Positions 18,432-30,030 of a stretch of 64,000 bases of DNA are shown one piece after another. The stretch is from NCBI GenBank assembly GCA_031277795.1, contig JAITLQ010000007.1, positions 1 through 64,000 on the forward strand. Direction: 5' to 3'. This stretch comes from Arthrobacter sp. (GTDB lineage Bacteria > Actinomycetota > Actinomycetes > Actinomycetales > Micrococcaceae). Below the pieces are notes generated by a model. It searched no databases. It saw nothing but the letters and a program-made list of their open reading frames with translations, and was not told the origin of the DNA. A program made the position numbers and the translations under genes. Position 1 is the first letter of the stretch. Each line of letters begins with the position of its first letter.

Positions 18432-18749
18432 GTGGAGACCGGGGAGGATCCCGTCGCCGAGGCGCGGGAGAACTCGCTGACGCCGACGGAGCAGAAGATG
18501 CTGCGCCTGGAGTCGCGTCCCTTCAAGTACGCCGGTGCCAAGCAGGAGGCGATCCGCGCGCTCCTGAACCTGAGCAGTGCCGCCTACTATCAGCGCCTGA
18601 ACCGGCTCATCGATTCCGAGGCGGCGGAGGCCTTCGACCCCCAGCTTGTCCGGCGTCTGCGGGCCTCCCGCCCGGCGCCCCTGCGATCACCCGCTGCCCG
18701 GCCGCTGGGCCGCCCGCAGGCCAACGACACTGACCACGAGGAAAGCTAA
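18432..18749 (+). CDS. DUF3263 protein
   Basis: A 105-aa small basic protein. The core LTPTEQKMLRLESRPFKYAGAKQEAIR through YYQRLNRLIDS matches the DUF3263 family, which is restricted to Actinobacteria and looks like a helix-turn-helix-type DNA-binding fold. Its function is unknown. GTG 18432 follows AGGAGG by about eight bases. The next gene starts three bases after its stop. In many actinobacteria DUF3263 genes sit beside LytR_C genes and ung, as here. Confidence 0.85.
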   Translation: METGEDPVAEARENSLTPTEQKMLRLESRPFKYAGAKQEAIRALLNLSSAAYYQRLNRLIDSEAAEAFDPQLVRRLRASRPAPLRSPAARPLGRPQANDTDHEES

Positions 18750-18752
18750 GCG

Positions 18753-19445
18753 ATGAACGAGTACCCCCGCGACGAGTTCGATGACGTCTCGGAGCACACC
18801 CGCCGCGAGGGTGCACACCGTTCCTTCGTGCAGCTGCGAGACCCCCGCACGGGCCTCTGGGCGCTCATCGTGTGCGGCGTGCTCGCCTTGATTGTCGGCC
18901 TGCTGATGTTCACCGTCGTCAAGCCCTGGGCCACCTCCACGCTTAGCACCACGGGCGAGACGAGCAGCGCCTCGAGCGCCACCGGCTCGAGCAAGGCGAG
19001 CGCGTCGTCCACCGCCGCCAGCTCGGAGGCGGCGAGCACGGCAGCACAGAGCACGGACGCGAGCACCCCAGCCTCCACGACCGAAGCGGAGAGCCAAGCG
19101 CCCACCACGACCGCTCCGAGCACCACGGCGCCCAGCACGACGGCGCCCAGCACCACGGCCGCGGCGGCCGATCTGGCCACCTCCGTCGGCGTGTACAACG
19201 GCACCTCGACCACCGGCCTGGCGCAGCGATTTGCTTCCACCCTGACGAGCGCCGGCTACTCCACCTTGCGCACCGGCAACTGGACGCGCAAGGAGGCGAG
19301 CTCGACCGTCTACTACAAGACCGCGGCCGATCGCGCCACGGCGGAGGACGTCGCCTCGCGCCTCGGCATCTCCTCCGTCATGCAGGTGGCGAACATCCCG
19401 CGTTCGGTGTCGGTGGTGCTCGGCGCCGACCAGCTCACGCGCTAG
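18753..19445 (+). CDS. LytR C-terminal-domain membrane protein
   Basis: A 230-aa protein with an N-terminal cytoplasmic segment, one transmembrane helix (about 29-52), a Ser/Thr/Ala-rich extracellular linker (about 55-145) and a C-terminal LytR_C domain (SVGVYNGTSTTGLAQRFA to the end). LytR_C is found in cell-wall-associated proteins, often attached to LCP ligases, but no LCP domain is present. Its role is probably in the envelope and is otherwise unknown. It is coupled to DUF3263. Confidence 0.85.
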   Translation: MNEYPRDEFDDVSEHTRREGAHRSFVQLRDPRTGLWALIVCGVLALIVGLLMFTVVKPWATSTLSTTGETSSASSATGSSKASASSTAASSEAASTAAQSTDASTPASTTEAESQAPTTTAPSTTAPSTTAPSTTAAAADLATSVGVYNGTSTTGLAQRFASTLTSAGYSTLRTGNWTRKEASSTVYYKTAADRATAEDVASRLGISSVMQVANIPRSVSVVLGADQLTR

Positions 19446-19499
19446 CCGGGGCGTGGCGGCCCGCCCCGCTTAGCCCTCGGCGCAACGCCCCTCGTTCGT

Positions 19500-19526
19500 C
19501 TTGCACTCGTGGTGGTCGAGTGCCAA
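19500..19526 (+). promoter_or_regulatory. CIRCE operator 1 (HrcA binding)
   Basis: The half-sites cttgcactc and gagtgccaa are separated by nine bases, against the CIRCE consensus TTAGCACTC-N9-GAGTGCTAA. TTGCAC at 19501-19506 and CAACAT at 19524-19529 are spaced 17 bp and could be the -35 and -10 elements, so repressor binding would block the promoter. Confidence 0.8.
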
Positions 19527-19533
19527 CATGGAC

Positions 19534-19560
19534 TTAGCACTCCTGTGGTGAGACTGCCAG
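19534..19560 (+). promoter_or_regulatory. CIRCE operator 2 (degenerate right arm)
   Basis: The left arm TTAGCACTC is a perfect CIRCE half-site. After nine bases the right arm is gactgccag, a poor match. It starts 34 bp after operator 1, close to the predicted transcription start. The leader downstream also holds a perfect tcaccgg-aa-ccggtga palindrome at 19592-19607. Confidence 0.65.
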
Positions 19561-19612
19561 GCAACGCCTGCGCTGCATCGCCGCAAGGGGATCACCGGAA
19601 CCGGTGAGGTGA

Positions 19613-21346
<1,734 letters not shown>

Positions 21347-21370
21347 GCCTCCCCGCTGCTCCAGCGCGTA

Positions 21371-21405
21371 CCAGCGGCCCCTCGCATCGTGCGAGGGGCC
21401 GCTGG
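21371..21405. terminator. Terminator of groEL
   Basis: A 15-bp stem, ccagcggcccctcgc pairing with gcgaggggccgctgg, with loop atcgt, followed by ccgttt. Confidence 0.85.
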
Positions 21406-21479
21406 CCGTTTCTGTGGCCTGAGGGCACGACGGCGGATGGCCGGGCGGGTGCCGCGCGGCAGGCCCCGCCGACGCGTGC

Positions 21480-22376
21480 CTAGGCGGTGCCGCGCTCGAT
21501 GCTCTTGAGTTCGGCCTCGAGATTGGCGCGGGCGGCGGCCTCCCACGCCGCATGGCCGGAGCCCGTGAGGTAGAGCCGCTCGCGCCCGAGCAGGGACGCC
21601 AGGACGGCGGCGCGGCCGGCGGCGAACTCGGCGTCGCTCACGTGGGCGTAGTCGCGCCGCACGTCCGCCACGTAGCGAAGATAGGACGCGGCAGGGCGGG
21701 CCAGGACGCGCAGATCGGCGTCGCTGAGCAGGGCTGCCGCTTGATCCCGCGGCTCGTGGTTGGCCGTCATGAGGATGAGCTCCTCCACGCGGCGCACGGT
21801 GCTGGCCGGCTCCAGTGGGGAGAGCGAGGCGGCCGCCAGCGTGGCCGAATCCTCCTCGTCGGTCCCCGCGACGCCGTTGTAGACGGCGTCGTGCCACCAC
21901 GCGGCCAGGCGGGCGGCCCGTAGCTGACCGGCGCCCACGCCGTCCTCGCGAGGGGCCAGCCAGTCGAGTCCCCGGAGCACCTGGGCCAGGTGCCTGCGGT
22001 CGTGGTAGTGCCGCTCCGGGGCGGACCAGCGGGCGTGAACGTCGTCGAAGAGATCGGGAGCCCCGGGCAGGAGCGCCTCGAAGTCGCGGCGTAGCCAGGC
22101 GTCGTGGCGATCCGGGCGCTCGCGGGCGGGGACGCGCACGCCCCCGCGGATGAGCCGCCGGGTGAGCTCGGCGGCGGAGACGGCCTCAGCGCCGGCCGCC
22201 ACGAGGGCGGCGTGACGGTGTGCAGGGACGTCGTAGTGGTCCCGGTCGAAGGCCCGTGGGGGAAGAGCCGCAGCGCGCGCGAAGGCGTGAAGTTCCTCGA
22301 GGGAGACGTCTGATACGAGGTGCGAAAAGGAGGTGCCGTGCGCGGGCCACAGCGGCGGGTCGATCAGGACGCTCAT
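21480..22376 (-). CDS. DUF4031 domain fused to HD-type hydrolase
   Basis: A 298-aa two-domain protein. The first 80 residues (MSVLIDPPLWPAHGTSFSHL, then HYDVPAHRHAALVAAGAEAVS) match DUF4031. The rest (about 95-290) is a predicted metal-dependent HD-type phosphohydrolase of the COG4339 kind, with RHYHDRRHLAQVL, AAWWHDAVYN and TANHEP giving the His/Asp ligands. The substrate is unknown. The start is set by TAGGCT six bases before ATG 22376 on the minus strand. Confidence 0.82.
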   Translation of the reverse strand: MSVLIDPPLWPAHGTSFSHLVSDVSLEELHAFARAAALPPRAFDRDHYDVPAHRHAALVAAGAEAVSAAELTRRLIRGGVRVPARERPDRHDAWLRRDFEALLPGAPDLFDDVHARWSAPERHYHDRRHLAQVLRGLDWLAPREDGVGAGQLRAARLAAWWHDAVYNGVAGTDEEDSATLAAASLSPLEPASTVRRVEELILMTANHEPRDQAAALLSDADLRVLARPAASYLRYVADVRRDYAHVSDAEFAAGRAAVLASLLGRERLYLTGSGHAAWEAAARANLEAELKSIERGTA

Positions 22377-22382
22377 GAGGCG

Positions 22383-22388
22383 AGCCTA
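22383..22388 (-). promoter_or_regulatory. -10 box of a leaderless promoter (DUF4031-HD gene)
   Basis: TAGGCT on the minus strand ends six bases before the ATG. No Shine-Dalgarno sequence is present. Confidence 0.6.
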
Positions 22389-22484
22389 CGGCGGGCCGCG
22401 AAGAAGATGCATCGATCGGCGTGCACACCGTCACGAAATATCCTAGAGTCGAGTGGTCCCCGTCACATGATCCGAAAGGCCATC

Positions 22485-24473
22485 ATGCCGCACTCGTCAG
22501 GTAGGACATCCAACGTCCTAACTTCCAAGCGCCCTTCCACCCGCCGCCTCGGCTGGCGCGTGGCCGGAACGCTCGGTGCCTCCCTCGCCCTGGCCGGCGT
22601 CTCGCTGGTTCCGGCCCAAGCGACGCCGGTCGGCGCTTCGCTCGTGGGCGCCGCCGTATCGCCCGCCGCGGCGTCGTCCCAGTTCAACGCCTCGTGGTCT
22701 CTTCCCTCGTTCTACGAGGAGACCCAGCTGGCCACGAACGGCCAGGGCGGCTTCCCGAACTACCGCATCCCCGCGTTGACCGTGGCCCCCAACGGCGATC
22801 TGCTGGCCTCCTACGACGGCCGCCCGACCGGCGCGGACGCCCCCGGGCCGAACTCGGTCCTTCAGCGTCGCAGCACCGACGGTGGCAAGACCTGGGGTGA
22901 GCAGACGGTGATCGCGGCCGGCGTCACGACCGGGGCCAAGAGCGGCTACTCCGACCCGAGCTACGTGGTGGACCGCGTCACGGGGGAGATCTTCAACTTC
23001 CACGTGCTCTCCTTCGACCAGGGCTTCTTCGGTTCGACGGCCGGCACGAGCCTGGAGAACCGCAACATCCTGCACGCCGCCGTCGCCCGCTCGAGCGACA
23101 ACGGCAAGACCTGGAGCAGCGAGGTCATCACCGGCGACATCACCCCGCAGGCGAGCTGGATCAGCCGCTTCGCCGCCTCGGGGCAGGGAATCCAGTTGCG
23201 CTACGGCCCGCACGCCGGGCGACTCGTGCAGCAGTACACGATCAGGACCTCCGCGGGCGCCCTGCAGGCGGTCAGCGTCTACTCGGACGACCACGGAGCC
23301 ACGTGGCAGGCCGGGACCCCGGTCGGGACCGGCATGGACGAGAACAAGACCGTGGAGCTCTCCGACGGCACCATCATGCTGAACTCGCGCGACTCCGCCG
23401 GATCCAAGGCCCGCAAGGTGGCCTACTCCACCGATGGTGGGGTCAGCTACGGCGAGGTGAGCATCGACCGCTCGCTGCCCGATCCCACCAACAACGCCTC
23501 GATCATCCGGGCCTTCCCGGACGCTGCCGAGGGTTCGGCCGAGGCGAAGGTGCTGCTCTTCTCCAACGCCGGCTCCACCGCCTCGCGCAGCAACGGCACG
23601 GTGCGCCTGTCCTTCGACGACGGCAAGACCTGGTCGGGATCGCGCGTCTTCCAGACGGGCGGCATGGCCTACTCGACGCTCGCGACGCTGCCGGATGGTT
23701 CCGTCGGGCTGCTCTACGAGCCGGAGAGCGGCAACGGCGGCATCCGCTTCGCCCGCTTCAGCCTTGCCTGGCTCGGGGCCTTGCCGATCACGGTGAGCGC
23801 CGAGGCGACGCCGCTCGAGCTGGACGGCAAGGGCAAGAACCGGGACGTGGCCTCCACCGAGGTCACGGTGACCGTCCGCAACGTGTCCTCGAGCGCGTTC
23901 AAGGTCGATCGCGTGGCGATCTCCGCCGGCCCGGGCTGGCACGGCCAGGACAAGGGCGTCGGCAAGCTGCAGGCCGGTCGGAGCAAGCAGGTCAAGCTCT
24001 CGCTGAGCTCGCCGCGTGGACTCTCCGCTGGTAGCTACAGCGCCGCCATCACGGTGAGCGCCGGCGACGACGCCTCCACCATCAACGTGCCCCTGAGCCT
24101 TGAGCCGCTCGGCGAAGAACTCGTCACCATCTCGGCGCAGGCCGAGGGCGACGGCGCCGTGAAGGTGGGGGACAAGGTGGCCGTGACCTACCGCGTCAGC
24201 AACCGTTCGCAGGCCACGCTTGCCCTCGTGCCCACGGGGAATCTCAGCGGCTTCAGCCGCCCGTCCGCGCCGAACTGCGGCTACTCCGCGCTGGCGGCCG
24301 GCGCGTCCTACACCTGCACCACCGCGTTCCACACGGTGACGGAGGCGGACCTCGCCGCTCGCGGCTTCACCCCGCAGACCACCTGGGAGCTGCGCGTGGG
24401 TGGCTACTCGGGCACGCTGCTGCAGACCCTCGAGCGTAACGGGACCTTCGTCCCGCTGCGTGCGGCCAAGTAG
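22485..24473 (+). CDS. Secreted sialidase (exo-alpha-sialidase)
   Basis: About 662 aa, predicted to release terminal sialic acids from glycans outside the cell. The N-terminal signal peptide is TRRLGWRV plus a hydrophobic stretch, with cleavage after AQA near residue 46. The GH33 six-blade propeller shows the arginine-triad YRIP motif at 93-96 and at least four Asp-boxes (RSTDGGKTW, SSDNGKTW, SDDHGATW, SFDDGKTW). From about 450 come NEW3-like and further immunoglobulin-like domains. No LPXTG or membrane anchor is seen. ATG 22485 has GAAAGG upstream and TAGAGT as a possible -10. ATG 22466 is an alternative start. Confidence 0.9.
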   Translation: MPHSSGRTSNVLTSKRPSTRRLGWRVAGTLGASLALAGVSLVPAQATPVGASLVGAAVSPAAASSQFNASWSLPSFYEETQLATNGQGGFPNYRIPALTVAPNGDLLASYDGRPTGADAPGPNSVLQRRSTDGGKTWGEQTVIAAGVTTGAKSGYSDPSYVVDRVTGEIFNFHVLSFDQGFFGSTAGTSLENRNILHAAVARSSDNGKTWSSEVITGDITPQASWISRFAASGQGIQLRYGPHAGRLVQQYTIRTSAGALQAVSVYSDDHGATWQAGTPVGTGMDENKTVELSDGTIMLNSRDSAGSKARKVAYSTDGGVSYGEVSIDRSLPDPTNNASIIRAFPDAAEGSAEAKVLLFSNAGSTASRSNGTVRLSFDDGKTWSGSRVFQTGGMAYSTLATLPDGSVGLLYEPESGNGGIRFARFSLAWLGALPITVSAEATPLELDGKGKNRDVASTEVTVTVRNVSSSAFKVDRVAISAGPGWHGQDKGVGKLQAGRSKQVKLSLSSPRGLSAGSYSAAITVSAGDDASTINVPLSLEPLGEELVTISAQAEGDGAVKVGDKVAVTYRVSNRSQATLALVPTGNLSGFSRPSAPNCGYSALAAGASYTCTTAFHTVTEADLAARGFTPQTTWELRVGGYSGTLLQTLERNGTFVPLRAAK

Positions 24474-24516
24474 GCCCAGCGAGATCGGGCGGGGCGCCGG
24501 TGCCCCGCCGATGACG

Positions 24517-24552
24517 AGCCGCGGGACGGTGGGTGTGCACCGCCCCGCGGCT
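24517..24552. terminator. Terminator between convergent sialidase and WXG100 genes
   Basis: agccgcggg-a-cggtg pairs with caccg-c-cccgcggct, one mismatch, six-base loop. A smaller ggggc/gcccc hairpin precedes it near 24490. Confidence 0.75.
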
Positions 24553-24591
24553 TCGTCGTGCCCGGGACGAGCCCGCCAGCGGCTCCGGGGG

Positions 24592-24882
24592 CTAGGAGGT
24601 GAACAGGCTCGTGTTGGCGCGTTCGGCCTCGTCGTAGTGCGTCGATGCGCTGCTGAGCGCCTGGCTGATCTGGGTCAGCGATTCCTCCACCTTGGCCTGC
24701 ACCTGCCGCCACTGCGTGATCAACCCCTGAAAGCGCTGGCTGGCGGCACCGCTCCACGCATTGTTGAGATCCTGCAGTGAGGCGTGCATCGTGGCGACCT
24801 CAGAGCGCACCCGCTCTGCCGTCGAGAGCACCTGCGCGCTCTTGGTGCGCATGAGCGCGGTGTCGGTGCTGAACGTTGCCAT
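24592..24882 (-). CDS. WXG100-family (ESAT-6-like) protein
   Basis: A 96-aa helical hairpin protein with the Trp-Ser-Gly turn at residues 43-45 and a C-terminal YDEAE, close to the YxxxD/E type-VII export signal. Such proteins are dimeric substrates of ESX/T7SS secretion. No secretion ATPase or partner gene lies nearby, so it is an orphan here. The ATG has AGGAGGAA immediately upstream. Confidence 0.85.
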   Translation of the reverse strand: MATFSTDTALMRTKSAQVLSTAERVRSEVATMHASLQDLNNAWSGAASQRFQGLITQWRQVQAKVEESLTQISQALSSASTHYDEAERANTSLFTS

Positions 24883-25040
24883 GGTTCCTCCTGCGGCTGT
24901 GGCGCCGGCACCCGCGTGCCGGCCGTCCCACCACCCTGGCACCGGGGCCGGCGCGGCGGGCGTCCGGCGCATTCGGGTGTGGAGGAGGCGCGGCCTTGCC
25001 TCGGCTGTGAGGGAGACCGGCGGCGCGTCGGTGCCGCGCG

Positions 25041-26678
25041 TCAGCCCTTGGCGTCCTCGCCCTGGGCCGCCTCGCGTCGCCCGCCCTTGTCCTCCTTGCG
25101 CTCACCGCGCCGGGAGAAGGTGTTGCGCAGCAGCTGCAGCGAGCGCGTGACCGGAGCCGCCTCGCGAGCCTTGCCCTCCTGCTCCTGCCCCGTGGGTTCC
25201 GGCTCCGGGGCCGCGGCGGCGGGCGGGGAAACGAAGGGGACGTGCATGGACATCGTGGCGCCGCCGCCCGGGGTCTCGCTCAGCCGGATGCCGCCGTCGT
25301 GTTGCTTGGCGATGGCGGCCACAATGGCCAGGCCGAGCCCGGTGCCCCCGGTTTCGCGCTGGCGCGAGATGTCGCCTCGATAGAAGCGCTCGAAGATCCG
25401 TGCCGCGTCGGCTGGCGGGATCCCGTGACCGTGGTCGACGATGGCGATGACGGCATCCGAATGCCCAGCGATGACCTCGCGCACGCCCACCGCGACCTCG
25501 ATGGGGGTCCCCGCCGGCGTATACCGCAGCGCATTGGTCATGAGGTTGACGACCACCTGCCGCAGCTTGGACTCGTCGCCGAGCGTGGTCGCCGAGCGCG
25601 GCGGAGCGCCGTCGATCCCCACGAGGCGTACCTCGCGGTCCGGCGCGTTCACGCGGGCGTCCGCCACGGCGTCGCCCGCCATGACCAAGAGGTCGACCGG
25701 CTCCGACTCGAGGGGGCGCTCCTCGTCCAGGCGGGCGAGCATCAGCAGGTCCTCGACGAGCTGCGTCATGCGCTTGGCCTCGTTCTCGATCCGGCCCATG
25801 GCCTGGTCGAGTGGCTCGCCGGCGGGGATGCCGCCGTGCCGGTACAGCTCCGAGTAGCCGCGCATGGTCACGAGGGGGGTGCGTAGCTCGTGGGAGGCGT
25901 CCTGCACAAAGCGGCGCATCTTCTCTTCGGAGGCCGCTTGGGCGCGGAAGGAGGCCTCGATCCGCGCGAGCATGGCGTTCAGCGAGGCGGAGAGCCGGCC
26001 GACCTCCGTCTCGATGGGGTACTCCTCGACGCGCCGCGCCAGGTCGCCGCCAGCGATCGCCGCCGCGGTGCGTTCCACCTTGATGAGCGGCCTGAAGGCG
26101 CGCGTCGTCACGGCGTAGCCGATGAGCGACATCACCATGGTGGCGAGCGTTCCCACGAGCAGGATGGAGGCGACGGCGCGCTCCGTATTGCCCACCGTCT
26201 CCGCGAGCGGCGTGGCGATGATGGCCGAGCCCTTCCCCGAGATGTCGCTCACCGCCATGACGCGCCAGCCGCGGGAGGTGGCCGTGGTGCCTGGCACGGT
26301 GAACGGGGTGCGCTCGCGTTCCTCCACGGTGGAGGGCGTGAGCGAGGCGATGTCCGGGCGGTCGGATCCGCCGATCGAGTTCTCGAAGAGCTGCTTGCCG
26401 TCGGCCGCGAAGACCGCGCCGTAGAACGAACTGGCGCCGAGCGAACCGCTTCCGGTGATGTAGCTCTGCTCGTTCGCGATGGCGTCGTCCATGGCCAGCG
26501 TCATGTCGCGCGCGTTGGCCCGCAGATCGGCGTCGACGCGCGCCACCAGGGCGGAGCGCGTCGACTGGGCCGTGCCCCATGCCGTGGCGACGATGCCCGC
26601 CATCATGAGGGCGGCCATGAGCGCCACGAGCTTGGTGCGCAGGGAGACGTGACGCAGAAGGCGCGTCAGGGACTGCAT
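25041..26678 (-). CDS. Sensor histidine kinase
   Basis: A 545-aa membrane kinase. Transmembrane helix 1 (about 16-36), an extracytoplasmic sensor (37-167), helix 2 (168-190), HAMP (191-243), phospho-acceptor His263 in ASHELRTPLVTMRGY, N-box NLMTNALRYTP, and G-boxes DHGHGIP and GGTGLGLAIV. The tail from about 480 is charged and Pro/Glu/Lys-rich. It phosphorylates the response regulator encoded 36 bp upstream in the same operon. The signal is unknown. Overall it resembles actinobacterial MprB/TrcS/PhoR-type kinases. Confidence 0.92.
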   Translation of the reverse strand: MQSLTRLLRHVSLRTKLVALMAALMMAGIVATAWGTAQSTRSALVARVDADLRANARDMTLAMDDAIANEQSYITGSGSLGASSFYGAVFAADGKQLFENSIGGSDRPDIASLTPSTVEERERTPFTVPGTTATSRGWRVMAVSDISGKGSAIIATPLAETVGNTERAVASILLVGTLATMVMSLIGYAVTTRAFRPLIKVERTAAAIAGGDLARRVEEYPIETEVGRLSASLNAMLARIEASFRAQAASEEKMRRFVQDASHELRTPLVTMRGYSELYRHGGIPAGEPLDQAMGRIENEAKRMTQLVEDLLMLARLDEERPLESEPVDLLVMAGDAVADARVNAPDREVRLVGIDGAPPRSATTLGDESKLRQVVVNLMTNALRYTPAGTPIEVAVGVREVIAGHSDAVIAIVDHGHGIPPADAARIFERFYRGDISRQRETGGTGLGLAIVAAIAKQHDGGIRLSETPGGGATMSMHVPFVSPPAAAAPEPEPTGQEQEGKAREAAPVTRSLQLLRNTFSRRGERKEDKGGRREAAQGEDAKG

Positions 26679-26714
26679 GGTGTTGCTCGGTCCTTGCTGC
26701 CGCTGGGGGCCGGA

Positions 26715-27422
<708 letters not shown>

Positions 27423-27501
27423 GGCTTCATCCTTGGCAGTCGAACTGGGAGTTCCCTGGGCGCTCACTGTACGCCCGGCACTCGAACGCTCCAAGAGAAA
27501 A

Positions 27502-27535
27502 GGCCCGGCCATCGCTGGAGAGCGATGTCCGGGCC
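27502..27535 (-). terminator. Terminator after the small membrane-protein gene
   Basis: ggcccgg-c-catcgct pairs with agcgatg-t-ccgggcc. Read on the minus strand it is followed by TTTTCTC, a good intrinsic terminator. Confidence 0.8.
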
Positions 27536-27559
27536 GCAGCGAGGGGGAGGCGTCGCGCC

Positions 27560-27814
27560 CTAGAGGCCGGCGGCGCGATCGGCGCGGCGGCGATCCCTGA
27601 CCGCCACCAGGACGAGGGCGACGAGGCCCATGAAGGCCAGCGGCAGGCCCCAGAGCCCGACCGCCATGAACGGGGGCCACACGGCGATGTCGGAGAAGTA
27701 CTCGACGAGGATCGCCACGAGGGAGAGGAGGGAGACGATCATGGCGGCAACGGTCACCACGAGGAGGGTGCTGCGCACGGCGCCGCCTGACTTGGATTCT
27801 TGCTGCTGAGCCAC
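27560..27814 (-). CDS. Small two-helix membrane protein
   Basis: An 84-aa protein missed if only ATG starts are used. The N-terminus is polar (VAQQQESKSGGAVRST), then two hydrophobic helices (about 17-39 and 48-70), ending with a basic RDRRRADRAAGL tail on the cytoplasmic side. I recognise no family. GTG 27814 follows TAGACT by seven bases without a ribosome site. It is monocistronic with its own terminator and is divergent from DUF3027. Confidence 0.75.
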   Translation of the reverse strand: MAQQQESKSGGAVRSTLLVVTVAAMIVSLLSLVAILVEYFSDIAVWPPFMAVGLWGLPLAFMGLVALVLVAVRDRRRADRAAGL

Positions 27815-27821
27815 GCAGGAC

Positions 27822-27827
27822 AGTCTA
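27822..27827 (-). promoter_or_regulatory. -10 box of a leaderless promoter (small membrane protein)
   Basis: TAGACT on the minus strand ends seven bases before GTG 27814. Confidence 0.6.
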
Positions 27828-27992
27828 GGCGGATTTTTGCGCCCGGCCGCGGAGCAAGTCGGGTCCGCTGAGCACCCGGGCGGTACGCTGGGGGAAGACT
27901 CACGGCCACAGACGGCCGTTTTCACCGGCGCCCCGGACCCCACGGTCGCGGCGCGGCGCCGGATGCATGACACGACAGGAGTGGCCAAGAAC

Positions 27993-28574
27993 ATGGCACG
28001 CGCAATCAAGCTGGATACCCAGCTGGCCGGGGCGGTGCGCGAGGCGCACGAGGCGCTGATCCCGCTGGTGCCCGCCGGATCCGTGGGCGAGCACCTCGGT
28101 GCCACGGCCGACGCCGATCGCCTGGTCACGCACCGCTTCGAGGCGAGCGTGACGGGGTACCGCGGCTGGGAGTGGTACGTGACGCTCGGGCGGGCCTCGC
28201 GCTCGAAGGTGGTCACGGTCTGCGAGTCCGGTCTGCTTCCCGGCCCCGACGCGCTCCTGGCCCCCGATTGGGTCCCGTGGTCCCAGCGCATGAGTGCAGA
28301 CGAGCTGGCCTCCGTCCAGGACGGCGCCGAGCAGGCAACGACACAAACGCACGACGACGCGGCGGAATCGCCGCAGGCGCAGGGCGCCGAGGGTGCGGAG
28401 CGGCCGGAGGCCGGCACCGGGGAGCCAAACGAAGACGGCGCCGACGAGGAGCAGGCTGACGCGGCGGTGGACGCCGGGGCTGAAGCCGATGCGCAGGACG
28501 AGCCGGACGAAGCGGAGACCGAGGACCCGGAGGCCCGCGCGCCGCGCCGCCGGCGTCGTCGCCGCCGCTCCTGA
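27993..28574 (+). CDS. DUF3027 protein
   Basis: A 193-aa protein. The first 100 residues (GAVREAHEALIP, VTHRFEASVTGYRGWEWYVTL, LLPGPDALLAPDWVPWSQRM) match DUF3027, an actinobacterial family of unknown function. A long acidic Glu/Asp/Ala tail (about 105-180) ends in nine consecutive arginines plus serine, an odd charge switch. ATG 27993 is chosen, with AGGAG eleven bases upstream. GTG 27981 is a close alternative. Confidence 0.78.
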   Translation: MARAIKLDTQLAGAVREAHEALIPLVPAGSVGEHLGATADADRLVTHRFEASVTGYRGWEWYVTLGRASRSKVVTVCESGLLPGPDALLAPDWVPWSQRMSADELASVQDGAEQATTQTHDDAAESPQAQGAEGAERPEAGTGEPNEDGADEEQADAAVDAGAEADAQDEPDEAETEDPEARAPRRRRRRRRS

Positions 28575-28650
28575 GGCGAGCACCCGGCGTCGGGCAGGAG
28601 TGGCCCCGCGTGAGCGCCACCCGCCCCCGCAACCGCACCGTAGAACTCAG

Positions 28651-28682
28651 GAAGGGCCGGCCCCCAAGGGGGCCGGCCCTTC
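28651..28682. terminator. Bidirectional terminator between DUF3027 gene and serC
   Basis: gaagggccggccccc and its complement form a near-perfect stem with a minimal loop between convergent genes. Confidence 0.8.
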
Positions 28683-28701
28683 CGCCGTGTTGCCTGACCG
28701 A

Positions 28702-29961
<1,260 letters not shown>

Positions 29962-30030
29962 TTAGGAGGGGCTAAGGTGGATGGTGGCCAACGCCCCGGC
30001 CGTCGAAGCCCAGCTAAAGGAGTCGCGCGC

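Noticed and set aside
22518-24332. A 604-codon minus-strand frame opposite the sialidase
   Set aside because: Arg/Gly/Val-rich shadow with no recognisable domain.
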